Positions 54,775 through 63,306 of a stretch of 64,000 bases of DNA are shown piece by piece. How positions within the stretch are numbered: position 1 is the stretch's first letter; each line of letters opens with the position of its first letter. The notes beneath the pieces are model-generated. The model ran no database searches. It saw nothing but the letters and a program-made list of their open reading frames with translations, and was not told the origin of the DNA. The position numbers and the translations under genes were made by a program. Source of the stretch: Paucibacter sp963740455 (lineage in GTDB: Bacteria; Pseudomonadota; Gammaproteobacteria; Burkholderiales; Burkholderiaceae_C); assembly GCA_963740455.1 (NCBI GenBank), contig CAVUEF010000012.1, forward strand, positions 186,001 through 250,000. The letters run 5' to 3'.

Positions 54775-55935
54775 ATGCGCCCATTGCCTCTCATCATCAT
54801 CTTGCTGGTACTCAACCATGTGGCTTTCAGCGGCAGCCGCATCGCGGTGTCGCTGTTCGCGCTGCGCCATGGCGCATCGGCGTTCACGGTGGGCTCGTTG
54901 ATGGCGCTCTACGCCTTGCTGCCGGCGCTGCTGTCAGTGACGGTCGGTCGCTGGGTCGACCATAGCGGGCCGAATCGACCGATGCTGCTGGGCTCCATCG
55001 GCGTGTGCGTGGGCACCTTGGCGCCCTTTGTGCTGCCCGAACTGGCCGCTCTCTATGTCACTGCGGTGCTGGTGGGCATGTCCTTCATGTTGATCAACGT
55101 AGCGGCCTATCACGCGGTGGGCGAGATGAGTCTGCCCGAAGACCGCACCGTGAACTTCAGCTACGTGGCGCTCGGCTTCTCGACCTCGGCGTTTGTGGCG
55201 CCCATGCTGACCGGCCTGGGCATCGACAACCTCGGCTTTCGCAACACCTTCCTGGTGTTGGCACTGTTCAGCGTGCTGCCCATTGTTGCGCTGGCGGGCA
55301 AGCTGCTGCCGGGCGCCGAGCCGCACAGGGGGCAAGACCTGCCGCCCAGAGGCCCGGTGTTCGACCTGCTGAAGGACCCGGAGCTGCGCCATCTGTTCAT
55401 CGCCATGGCCATCCTGACCGTGGCATGGGACATCTACAACTTCGCCGTGCCGCTGTACGGCGCGCACATCGGTCTGAGTGCCTCGAAAATCGGCATCGTG
55501 ATGGGCGCCTTCGCCGCGGCCACCTTCGCCGTGCGGCTGGCCATGCCCTTCATCGTGCAACGCCTGCAACCCTGGCCGATGCTGGCCGCCGCGCTCTTGC
55601 TGGCGGGGCTGGCCTATGTCGCGATTCCGTTCACGCACTCGGTCGGCTTGCTGATGGCGATCACCTTTGTGCTCGGCCTGGGGCTGGGCATGCCGCAGCC
55701 GATGGTGCTGACGCTGCTGCACCAGTCGGCGCCGGCCGGGCGTGCGGGCGAGGCGCTGGGCCTGCGCACCACGCTGATCAACACCAGCCAGACCGTGATG
55801 CCGCTGTTTTTCGGTGCCTTGGGCGCAGCCCTCGGGATTGCGCCGCTGTTCTGGGGCATGGCCGTCGTGCTGCTGGGCGGCAGCGTGTTCGCCCGGCGTG
55901 TCATCCGCGCCAGGCAGACGTCGCCAGAACCCTGA
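54775..55935 (+). CDS. MFS transporter
   Basis: 386 aa, 12 predicted TM helices. The conserved loop 2-3 motif is degenerate (GRWVDHSGPNRPMLLGS), and GMPQPMVLTLLHQSAPAGRAGEALGLR resembles drug or metabolite efflux MFS. The ATG at 54775 is chosen; an earlier TTG (54739) would add 12 residues lacking membrane character. Convergent with the SUV3-like gene. Substrate unknown. Confidence 0.87.
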   Translation: MRPLPLIIILLVLNHVAFSGSRIAVSLFALRHGASAFTVGSLMALYALLPALLSVTVGRWVDHSGPNRPMLLGSIGVCVGTLAPFVLPELAALYVTAVLVGMSFMLINVAAYHAVGEMSLPEDRTVNFSYVALGFSTSAFVAPMLTGLGIDNLGFRNTFLVLALFSVLPIVALAGKLLPGAEPHRGQDLPPRGPVFDLLKDPELRHLFIAMAILTVAWDIYNFAVPLYGAHIGLSASKIGIVMGAFAAATFAVRLAMPFIVQRLQPWPMLAAALLLAGLAYVAIPFTHSVGLLMAITFVLGLGLGMPQPMVLTLLHQSAPAGRAGEALGLRTTLINTSQTVMPLFFGALGAALGIAPLFWGMAVVLLGGSVFARRVIRARQTSPEP

Positions 55936-55940
55936 GCCGC

Positions 55941-58232
55941 CTAGCGCTTGCCGCCACGCTGCCCGCTGCGTTGCCACAGCGGTTTCTTGCCCTTGAGGTG
56001 GCGCTCGATGCCATCGTTCAGGCGCGCACGCAAATCGACCACCAAGGCGACCTGACCGTAGACGCCCGGAAAGCGCAGATCCAGCCACAGCCACAGCGTG
56101 CAGGAGCGCAAGGCCATTTCCATGCGGTCCAGGCGGCTGTGCTCGTCGACCTCCTGCAAGAACCAGGGCGAGCCCGCCACGCCTCGCTTCGCGTGGTCCT
56201 GGGTCCAGCCCAGAAACTCCTGCACCTGACCGGCAGTGCGCGTGTCCACCGGTGCCTGAGCGTAGATGAAACGGTCGCGCAGACTCAAACCACCCGCGCT
56301 GTGGTCGAGCTGCTCGGCCAGCTCCAGCATCTGCTCGAGCTCGGCCACCTGGAAATGCTGGTTGTCGAGCTTGAGCTGATCCATGAAGACGTCCAGCACC
56401 TCGCGCAACCGGGTCTTGTTCAAGCGCGAAGCAATCGTGTTGACATGCCACCAGTTGGGCGCCACTGGCGCCTTGAAGTCACGCGGTGCGCGCGGCGTCT
56501 GCGCGAGCAGTTCCTTGAGCATGCGCGCAGCGGTCGGCTCGGCCTCGCGCAGCACGCCGGTAAAACCCTCTTCGTGCATTCCAAAGCGGCCGGCACGACC
56601 GGCGATCTGGTGCACCTCGGAAACACTGAGCGTGCGGTCGGCCTCGCCGTCGAACTTGGTCAGCGTGCTGAACAAGACGCGCCGTATCGGCAGGTTCAGG
56701 CCCATGCCGATAGCGTCGGTCGCCACCAGAATATGCGCCGCACCTTCGGCAAAACGTTCGGCCTCGCGCCGCCTGACCTCGGGCGGCAGCGCGCCGTAGA
56801 TCACCGACACCGACTTGCCGTCGGCGGCGATCTGGTCGCGCAGCATCAGCACGTCGCGGCGGCTGAAAGCCACCACCGCGTCGCCCATCTTGAGCAGGGC
56901 AATCGGCACCGCGGCGGGCAACAATTGCACATGCTGTTTGCGCGCGAATTCGCGCAGCTCGCACGCCTCTCCGCACAGGCCGAGCAGTTTTTGCAGCGCC
57001 GGCACCGCGTAAGCCGAGCAGATGATGATGACCTCCTGCGCCGGCACCGCCACGATGGCCTGGGTCCAGGCCCAGCCACGGAAGGGATCGAAAATCATCT
57101 GCGCCTCGTCGATCACGGCCACCTCGATGGAGTCGGCCGTGCCGACCATCTCGATGGTGCTGGAGACCACGCGGGCATTCTCGGCGGGCACGCTTTCCTC
57201 GCCGGTGCGCAACGAACAGGCCACGCCCCTGGCCTGCAAGCGGTCGCGCCCCTCGAGCGCGAGCAGCCGCAATGGCGCGAGATAGGCGCCGTTCTCGGCG
57301 GTTGCGAGGCGCTCGAAGGCGGCATGTGTCTTGCCACTGTTGGGCGGGCCGATGAACAACGTGATTTTTCGTTGCATGCGCCGCGCGCGCTGGAAGGTGT
57401 CGGGATAGCCTTGAAACGCCAGCTCGGTATTCAGCCCCTCCAAGGTGTCGAGCTCGGCGACGCGGCGTTGCCAGCGCTCAAGCACGCGGGTGCAGGCCGC
57501 CATCAAGGGGGTCAGGTCTTGCGCGATCGCGCATTCGGCCAACAAACCCGGCAGCAGCGAGTCGATCTGGCGCGCATTGCGACCCAGGGCCTGGGTGATG
57601 ATGGCGCTCACATGTGCGGCCAAGACAGGGGCGTGCTCACAGGCCGGTATCGGCCCCAGCGCGCTAGCGAGTTGCGCCGCGTCGCCGTCGCGGTAGAAGG
57701 CCCATACTGGCGCGGCGTCCTGCGCCAGCACATAGGCCACCGGCACGCGCCAGACCGCGCCGCTGGGCAAGTTCAGACTCAAGATCTGCTGGCCCAGGCG
57801 TTGCCAGGCGCTGCCATGGCGCCGCAGCCCCAAGGATTCAAGTGCCGCGCTGCGCTCCAGCAGCAGCGTGCGCACGACGCGGCCGTTGCCCTTGACCTGC
57901 TGCATCGCCCGCAAGTGCCGCAGCGCCTCATCCAGCAAGGCCGGCTCGATCCAGCGGCTCGGCCGCGAACCTGCCACGGGCTTTTGCAACAACACCAGAC
58001 CCAGTTTGTCCAGATGCTCCTCGAAGCCCGGCGTGTGCTCTGGGATGTAGTCGGCGGGCGTGACAACCTGCGGCAGGTTGAACGCGGCTTGGCGCACTTG
58101 CGCCAACTGCTCGGCGCTGATATGCGCGGGCACGCGGCCAAGGTGGCGGGAAATCGGAAGCGCAGGCTGACGCTGCGGCTCCGGCGTGGACGCGGGCAAA
58201 ACGGCGTCAGCGGTTGTTTGAACATTGGGCAT
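55941..58232 (-). CDS. SUV3-like DExH RNA helicase
   Basis: 763 aa. The N-terminal about 290 residues are helical and Suv3-N-like. Helicase core: Walker A FIGPPNSGKTHAAFERL, DExH variant IDEAQM, SAYAVPAL, motif VI QIAGRAGRFG. The C-terminal part (VLREAEPTAARMLKELL, DVFMDQLKL..) matches the SUV3 C-terminal domain of mitochondrial SUPV3L1. Proteobacterial SUV3-like helicases are thought to unwind structured RNA, possibly with exoribonuclease. It ends four bases after MFS stop region and is convergent. No exoribonuclease gene is adjacent. Confidence 0.88.
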   Translation of the reverse strand: MPNVQTTADAVLPASTPEPQRQPALPISRHLGRVPAHISAEQLAQVRQAAFNLPQVVTPADYIPEHTPGFEEHLDKLGLVLLQKPVAGSRPSRWIEPALLDEALRHLRAMQQVKGNGRVVRTLLLERSAALESLGLRRHGSAWQRLGQQILSLNLPSGAVWRVPVAYVLAQDAAPVWAFYRDGDAAQLASALGPIPACEHAPVLAAHVSAIITQALGRNARQIDSLLPGLLAECAIAQDLTPLMAACTRVLERWQRRVAELDTLEGLNTELAFQGYPDTFQRARRMQRKITLFIGPPNSGKTHAAFERLATAENGAYLAPLRLLALEGRDRLQARGVACSLRTGEESVPAENARVVSSTIEMVGTADSIEVAVIDEAQMIFDPFRGWAWTQAIVAVPAQEVIIICSAYAVPALQKLLGLCGEACELREFARKQHVQLLPAAVPIALLKMGDAVVAFSRRDVLMLRDQIAADGKSVSVIYGALPPEVRRREAERFAEGAAHILVATDAIGMGLNLPIRRVLFSTLTKFDGEADRTLSVSEVHQIAGRAGRFGMHEEGFTGVLREAEPTAARMLKELLAQTPRAPRDFKAPVAPNWWHVNTIASRLNKTRLREVLDVFMDQLKLDNQHFQVAELEQMLELAEQLDHSAGGLSLRDRFIYAQAPVDTRTAGQVQEFLGWTQDHAKRGVAGSPWFLQEVDEHSRLDRMEMALRSCTLWLWLDLRFPGVYGQVALVVDLRARLNDGIERHLKGKKPLWQRSGQRGGKR

Positions 58233-58491
58233 GAAGCGTCCGACTGTACAGCGGCAGGCGGGGCGCAGGGATGGGTCCGCACGCTTGGCCCGGATTCAAG
58301 CCAGCACGCCCCAGCGGAGTTGATATTTGTTAGCGTCCTGCGTTCGAATGGGTCCAAGCTCGAGTTCTGGCCTCCGGCTCTATCTGTAAGCAACATCTGA
58401 ATCAGGTAACAGGCTGTGTCGCCCCCCCCGAATGAGGGGGTAGGTCGATACAATGACTCCCGCCCTTTCACACAGTCCTTCAAAGAGCAGC
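58233..58491. other. Divergent region between the helicase and FeeM-like genes
   Basis: 259 bases. A TACAAT hexamer (58449-58454) is a possible -10 for the rightward gene, with no good -35. A run of eight or nine C's at about 58422 is notable. No repeat or RNA gene recognised. Confidence 0.4.
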
Positions 58492-59235
58492 ATGAGCATC
58501 AGCATTTCGACGGATATGGCAGGGCAGGCACCTGCCTTTCCAGGGGTCATCCACGCGTCAATCGACGCAACGGACTTCGCACCTGCGCGCAACGGACTGG
58601 CATTGCGCACCGCGCATTCGCTCAACCAGCAGCGCATGGCGCATCAACTCGTGGGCAGGCGTTATGCCGCCAAAGGCTATCAGTACAGTGCGCCCGCCGA
58701 GGCCAATGCCCCCAACCAGATCACGCTGAACGCGGGCGACCTGGACAGCGCCGTGGGCACACTCACGGTCCGCCTCGACTCAAGCCTGGGCCTGTACGCC
58801 GACGAGATCTTCGGCGCCGAAATCGATGCGCTGCGCCAGGCGGGTCGCAAGGTGTGCGAATTCACCAAACTGGCGCTGGGCGATGAATTGCCGTCGCAGC
58901 GGATCTTGGCCGCCCTGTTTCATATGGCCTTCATCCATGCGCACCATATCCGGCAATTTGACGTGGCCGTCGTGGAGGTCAATCCACGCCATGTTGGCTA
59001 CTATCGGCGCATGCTGGGCTTCAAGGTGTGCAGCGAGCCGCGCACCAACTTGCGCGTGAACGCTCCTGCCGTGCTGTTGTCCGTGACGTTTGACCACATC
59101 CGGGAGCAAATCGCCCTGTATGGTGGCCGCCCCGAGCTGGCCTCGCAAGCACGCAGCCTGTATCCCCACGCTTTCTCGGCCGAAGAAGAGCGGCAATTGC
59201 TGCTCACGATACGGGCGCATCAGGCCGCGCACTGA
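58492..59235 (+). CDS. FeeM-like N-acyl amino acid synthase (GNAT fold)
   Basis: 247 aa from ATG 58492. Recognised by the family core LTVRLDSSLGLYADEIFGAEIDAL, KVCEFTKLAL and FMAFIHAHHIRQF/VEVNPRHVGYYRRMLGF, the pattern of long-chain N-acyl amino acid synthases related to acyl-homoserine-lactone synthases. It would join an acyl-ACP chain to an amino acid such as tyrosine. An ATG 13 codons earlier (58453) is possible but overlaps the best -10. No partner carrier or exporter gene lies beside it. Confidence 0.8.
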   Translation: MSISISTDMAGQAPAFPGVIHASIDATDFAPARNGLALRTAHSLNQQRMAHQLVGRRYAAKGYQYSAPAEANAPNQITLNAGDLDSAVGTLTVRLDSSLGLYADEIFGAEIDALRQAGRKVCEFTKLALGDELPSQRILAALFHMAFIHAHHIRQFDVAVVEVNPRHVGYYRRMLGFKVCSEPRTNLRVNAPAVLLSVTFDHIREQIALYGGRPELASQARSLYPHAFSAEEERQLLLTIRAHQAAH

Positions 59236-59251
59236 GCGCTGCTGTTTCGAT

Positions 59252-60490
59252 TCAGCCGCCCGCAGGCTCGCACGGCCCGATCACGCCGGCGGCCGACAAG
59301 GCTGCGGCTTCCTCGGCGCTATAGCCGAGCTCCGTCAATATCTCGCTGGTGTGCTCGCCCAGCGACGGTGGCGCCTTGCGCAAGGGCAGTCGCTGGCCAT
59401 CGAGCGTCAGCGGCAGCAGCGCGGTGCGCGTGTTGATGGCGCGGCCGGCACCGCTGGCGTCGGCCGGCACCGTGACCGGCGCCAGGCCGCCGGTCTGCAG
59501 CAGATGCGGGTCATCGAACAACTCGTGCGGCGCGGTGATCGGTGCAAACGGCAGGCCGTTGGCTTCGAACCGGGCCACGATGTCGGCCACCGACTGGCCG
59601 GCCAGACACGCGCGCAACAGCGGCATCATCCAGTCGCGTGCCTGCACGCGCAGATTGTTGCTTGCCAGACGCGGGTCGGCCTTCAACTCGCTCAGGCCGA
59701 AGGCATCGCAGAACACCACCCATTGCGTGTCGGACACCACGGCCAGGAAGATCATCTCGCCGCCCTTGGCCTTGAAGACGTCGTACACGCCCCAGGGCGA
59801 GATGCGGCTGGGCATCGGCGCGGCAGGGCGGCCGGTGACTGCAAACTGCATCATGTGCTGCGCCACCAGGAACACGTTGTTCTCGAACAGCGCGCTTTGC
59901 ACGAGTTGGCCCTTGCCGGTCTTGGCGCGCTGGGCGAGCGCCGCCAGCGCGCCGATCGCACCGAACATGCCGCCCATGATGTCGTTCACGCTCGATCCCG
60001 CGCGCAGCGGCTGCCCCTCGGGCCCGGTCATGTAGGCCAGGCCGCCCATCATCTGCACCACCTCGTCGAGCGCGGTGCGGTGCTCGTAAGGCCCGGGCAG
60101 AAAACCCTTGTGTGAGACATAGATCAGGCCCGGATTCAGCGCCGACAGCGCATCGAAGCCCAGGCCGAGTCGGTCCATGCTGCCGCTCTTGAAGTTCTCG
60201 CCGAACACATCGGCGCGCGCCACCAGCTTGAGCACCAGTTCGAGTCCGCGCGGGTCTTTGGTGTTGACGGCAAGGCTCTTCTTGTTGCGGTTGAACATGC
60301 TGAAAAAGCCCGCGCCCACGCCCAGCAGATGGCGCGTGTTGTCGCCGCTCAAAGGCTCGATCTTGATGACTTCGGCGCCCAGATCGGCCAGGATCATGCC
60401 GCAAGTGGGGCCCATCACCATATGCGTGAACTCGACCACGCGCAGGCCCACCAGTGGCAGCGTCAAAGGGTCGGTGCTGAATTCGCTCAT
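59252..60490 (-). CDS. CaiB/BaiF family CoA transferase
   Basis: 412 aa type III CoA transferase. GLRVVEFTHMVMGPTCGMILADLGAEVIKIEPL is the conserved N-terminal part with the catalytic Asp region near 170 (AGSSVNDIMGG). Transfers CoA between carboxylic acids, for example in dicarboxylate or carnitine-like catabolism. The ATG at 60490 gives the family start. It lies 26 bases downstream of recQ on the same strand but is functionally unrelated; no acyl-CoA genes are adjacent. Confidence 0.9.
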   Translation of the reverse strand: MSEFSTDPLTLPLVGLRVVEFTHMVMGPTCGMILADLGAEVIKIEPLSGDNTRHLLGVGAGFFSMFNRNKKSLAVNTKDPRGLELVLKLVARADVFGENFKSGSMDRLGLGFDALSALNPGLIYVSHKGFLPGPYEHRTALDEVVQMMGGLAYMTGPEGQPLRAGSSVNDIMGGMFGAIGALAALAQRAKTGKGQLVQSALFENNVFLVAQHMMQFAVTGRPAAPMPSRISPWGVYDVFKAKGGEMIFLAVVSDTQWVVFCDAFGLSELKADPRLASNNLRVQARDWMMPLLRACLAGQSVADIVARFEANGLPFAPITAPHELFDDPHLLQTGGLAPVTVPADASGAGRAINTRTALLPLTLDGQRLPLRKAPPSLGEHTSEILTELGYSAEEAAALSAAGVIGPCEPAGG

Positions 60491-60516
60491 GCGGCAATTC
60501 TTGCTCAAGTTCTGCG

Positions 60517-62412
60517 TCAAGCCGCGTCCAGCACGCGCAGGATCTCGCGCCCATAGGCTTCGAGCTTCTTGGCGCCGACGCCGCTGATCTCGCCGAGCTC
60601 ATCCAGCGATGACGGGCATTGCCGCGCCATCTCGACCAGCGTCGCGTCGTGAAAGATCACATAGGCAGGCAGGCTGTGTTCGCGCGCCACTTCGGCGCGC
60701 CAGCTCTTGAGGTCCAGATAGCGCTGCTGGGCCAGCGCGTCCAGGTCGAGGGGCACGGCCTTGGCCGCGGCGCGGGTGCCAGGTCTTGCCCCCTTGCCGG
60801 TCTTGCTGCCCTTGACTCGCGCAGGCGTGTCGGCGGGCACGCGCAGCAGCAACTGCACTTCGCCCTTGAGAACGGCGCGCGCGCTGTCGCTCAGGACCAG
60901 CGTGTTGTACTCGCCCTCGCTCACGACATGGCCCAGGGCGACGAGCTGGCGCAGCACGGATCGCCACTGCTGCTCGCTCATATCGGCGCCGATGCCGAAG
61001 GTGCTCAAACTTTCATGACCGTGCTGCGCCACCTTGTCGCTGCGCTTGCCGCGCAGCACGTCGATCAGATGGCCGGCGCCGAAGCGCTGGCCGGCGTTCT
61101 GCTGAAAGCGGTAGATGCACGAAAGCGCCTTGCGCGCGGCATCGGTGGCATCCCAGGTGGCAGGCGGATGCAGGCAGTTGTCGCACAGGTTCTGATACGG
61201 CTGGCAGGGCAGCGCCGCTTCGTTGAAATAGGCCAGCAGTCGTCTGCGGCGGCAGTCGTGCGCCTCTGACATGGCCAGCAAGGCGTCGAGCTTGCCGCGC
61301 TGCACGCGCTTGAATTCGTCGCCGGCCGGGCTCTCGTCGATCATGCGCCGCTGGTTCACCACATCGGCCAGGCCATACGTCATCCAGGCGTCGGCCGGCG
61401 CGCCGTCGCGCCCGCCGCGCCCCGTCTCCTGGTAATAGCTTTCGATGTTCTTGGGCAGATCCAGGTGCGCGACAAAGCGCACGTCGGGCTTGTCTATGCC
61501 CATGCCGAAGGCAATCGTCGCCACCATCACCAGGCCCTCTTCGCGCAAGAAGCGGTTCTGGTGGCGCTGGCGCATGGCGCCGTCAAGTCCCGCGTGATAG
61601 GGCAGGGCGGGAATGCCTTCGCTCTCGAGCCAGGCGGCGGTCTCCTCGACCTTTTTGCGGCTCTGGCAATAGACGATGCCGGCTTCGCCTTCGTGCTCAT
61701 CGCGAATGAAGCGCAGCAGCTGGGCGCGCGGATTGTCCTTTTCGACAATCGCGTAGCGGATATTGGGCCGGTCGAAACTGCTGATGAAGACCCTGGCCTG
61801 TGTCAACGCAAGACGCTCCAGGATGTCGGCGCGCGTGTGCTCGTCGGCGGTCGCGGTCAGCGCAATGCGCGGCACGCCGGCGTAGCGTTCGTGCAGCACG
61901 TTGAGCAGCAGATAGTCTTCGCGGAAGTCGTGCCCCCATTGACTCACGCAATGTGCTTCGTCGATGGCAAACAGGCTCAGCAGGCCGCGCTCATGGAGCG
62001 AGTCGAGCTGCGCCAGAAAGCGCGGATTCGTGACGCGCTCGGGCGCGGCATAGAGCAGCACCAGGCGGCCGCTCATCATCTCGCGCTCGATGTGCTGCGC
62101 CTGTTCGCTGCTGAGCGACGAGTTCAGGAACGCGGCGTGCACGCCGGCCTCTTCGAGCGCGCCGACCTGGTCGTGCATCAGCGCGATCAAGGGGCTCACC
62201 ACCACCGCCACGCCCAGGCCTTGCCGATGCCGCGCAATCGCCGGGATCTGGTAGCACAGGCTCTTGCCGCCGCCGGTGGGCATCAAGACCAGCGCGTCGC
62301 CGCCTTGCACGACATGGTCGGTGATGGCTTGCTGGGCGCCGCGAAAAGCGCCGTAGCCGAACACCTGCTGGAGGATGGCAAGCGGCGCGTGAAGATCGGA
62401 AAGCTGGGTCAT
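60517..62412 (-). CDS. recQ: ATP-dependent DNA helicase RecQ
   Basis: 631 aa. SF2 core (LMPTGGGKSLCYQIPA, DEAHCVSQWGHDFR), RecQ zinc motif (LLAYFNEAALPCQPYQNLCDNC), winged-helix and C-terminal HRDC domain (YLDLKSWRAEVAREHSLPAYVIF, ISGVGAKKLEAYG). It unwinds recombination and fork structures. The ATG at 62412 (MTQLSDL) is preferred; an in-frame Met at 62442 is an alternative. The upstream leader holds the double-hairpin element. Confidence 0.95.
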   Translation of the reverse strand: MTQLSDLHAPLAILQQVFGYGAFRGAQQAITDHVVQGGDALVLMPTGGGKSLCYQIPAIARHRQGLGVAVVVSPLIALMHDQVGALEEAGVHAAFLNSSLSSEQAQHIEREMMSGRLVLLYAAPERVTNPRFLAQLDSLHERGLLSLFAIDEAHCVSQWGHDFREDYLLLNVLHERYAGVPRIALTATADEHTRADILERLALTQARVFISSFDRPNIRYAIVEKDNPRAQLLRFIRDEHEGEAGIVYCQSRKKVEETAAWLESEGIPALPYHAGLDGAMRQRHQNRFLREEGLVMVATIAFGMGIDKPDVRFVAHLDLPKNIESYYQETGRGGRDGAPADAWMTYGLADVVNQRRMIDESPAGDEFKRVQRGKLDALLAMSEAHDCRRRRLLAYFNEAALPCQPYQNLCDNCLHPPATWDATDAARKALSCIYRFQQNAGQRFGAGHLIDVLRGKRSDKVAQHGHESLSTFGIGADMSEQQWRSVLRQLVALGHVVSEGEYNTLVLSDSARAVLKGEVQLLLRVPADTPARVKGSKTGKGARPGTRAAAKAVPLDLDALAQQRYLDLKSWRAEVAREHSLPAYVIFHDATLVEMARQCPSSLDELGEISGVGAKKLEAYGREILRVLDAA

Positions 62413-62459
62413 GCGTCGATTATTGAGAATTCCAAAATTCATGACAAGGTTGTTGGTGG

Positions 62460-62549
62460 GCAGGAGGATGCGGCACTCTGCTCCGCGAATGTCCTCCGCC
62501 CTACGGGCTCCCCCTTTATTTCGCTGCGCAGAGCACCCCATCCTCCTGC
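62460..62549. repeat. Left hairpin unit of the double-hairpin element
   Basis: Perfect 11-bp outer stem (GCAGGAGGATG 62460-62470 / CATCCTCCTGC 62539-62549), then an interrupted inner stem (CTCTGC / GCAGAG and GCGAA / TTCGC). The apex 62491-62518 includes a GCCC-TAC-GGGC mini-hairpin and is 26/28 identical, in inverse orientation, to the apex of the right unit. Confidence 0.85.
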
Positions 62550-62600
62550 TTGGCAAAGCGGTCGCTATGCGCGCCGGAATACCGATACCGCTGCGCCAAG
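62549..62600. repeat. Middle hairpin of the double-hairpin element
   Basis: CTTGGC (62549-62554) pairs with GCCAAG (62595-62600) and GCGGT (62558-62562) with ACCGC (62587-62591), loop 62563-62586. The GCCAAG arm is also the first six bases of the right hairpin, so the two structures compete for it. Confidence 0.65.
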
Positions 62601-62686
62601 AAGACTGGGTAAGTGACGTAGTGAGGTAAAGGAGGAGCCCGTAGGGCGGGGGACACGAACGCAGTTACTTGCCCAGCCTTCTTGGC
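62595..62686. repeat. Right hairpin unit of the double-hairpin element
   Basis: 20-base arms 62595-62614 and 62667-62686 pair at 18 of 20 positions, with one mismatch and one G-T wobble. Stem sequence is unrelated to the left unit. Apex 62627-62654 is the inverted near-copy of the left apex. Confidence 0.85.
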
Positions 62687-62793
62687 ATCGTGCGCGCACC
62701 TGGAACCAGGTGACTGAAAGGTGGCCTCGGCAGAAGAGTGTCGTGATTTATGAAAAGATCAATAGGCCATGAAGGCCCACCAGCTCGCGGTGG

Positions 62794-63306
62794 CTACATG
62801 CCGCCGTCGTTCAGCGCGCCGCCGCTCAAGTCGACCATCTCCGGCTTCACTTCGCCAAAACGCAGCACGCGGCCGCCCTGCTCGGCGGCGAACTTCTTCG
62901 CATCGGCCTCCAGCTTGAAGCTGGCAATCGTCGGCCCCATCGAGCCCTGGCGTTTGCTGCCCAACACGTAGAAGGCGGTCTTCGCATCGATCCAGTGGCC
63001 GCGCGGCTGCTCCCAATCGGCCTGGCCCATGTCCTGTACATACACGGCGCGAATGTTCTTGATTTGCTCGGGTCTGAGCAGGGTGTTGAACATCTCGACG
63101 GTATCGCAATTGAAGACCGGCTTGGCTTGATTGCTGTAGAAGATCTGCGCCTTGGGGCCGGGATAGTCGGCCAGCAACATGCCGTCGAGCTCGCAGGCGG
63201 TGGCTGCGTCGATCTCGACCGGCGCAAGACCTGGCCCCGACTTTTCTCCGCAGGCGGTGAGGCTTGCCAGTGCGGCCAGCAAGAGGTGACGGCGATTGAG
63301 CTTCAT
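62794..63306 (-). CDS. nosL: NosL copper chaperone lipoprotein
   Basis: 170 aa. Lipobox LASLTACGE, then a NosL domain with the metal-site region CELDGMLLADYPGPKAQIFY (Met/Asp and Cys). It supplies copper to the CuZ site of nitrous oxide reductase NosZ in the periplasm. The ATG at 63306 overlaps the nosY stop (ATGA). The upstream members nosZ, nosR, nosD and nosF are expected to the right, outside the window. Confidence 0.9.
   Translation of the reverse strand: MKLNRRHLLLAALASLTACGEKSGPGLAPVEIDAATACELDGMLLADYPGPKAQIFYSNQAKPVFNCDTVEMFNTLLRPEQIKNIRAVYVQDMGQADWEQPRGHWIDAKTAFYVLGSKRQGSMGPTIASFKLEADAKKFAAEQGGRVLRFGEVKPEMVDLSGGALNDGGM

Larger units (their letters stand above)
62413..62793 (-). other. 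recQ leader/nosL-recQ intergenic region
   Basis: 381 bases without a gene. They hold the left, middle and right hairpins (see repeat entries) and a perfect 7-bp stem, CACCTGG-AA-CCAGGTG (62697-62712). Read on the minus strand they follow nosL and precede recQ, so they could be the recQ 5' leader or the nosL 3' end. No promoter is assigned. Confidence 0.5.

Noticed and set aside
55005..58400. Plus-strand ORF of over 1100 codons across the MFS and helicase genes
   Set aside because: Spans two real genes on opposite strands; the product is Arg/Gln/Ala-rich nonsense with no domain.
62460..62686. Integron attC site
   Set aside because: Overall palindromy is suggestive, but no integrase or cassette genes are near and the required core-site triplets were not identified.
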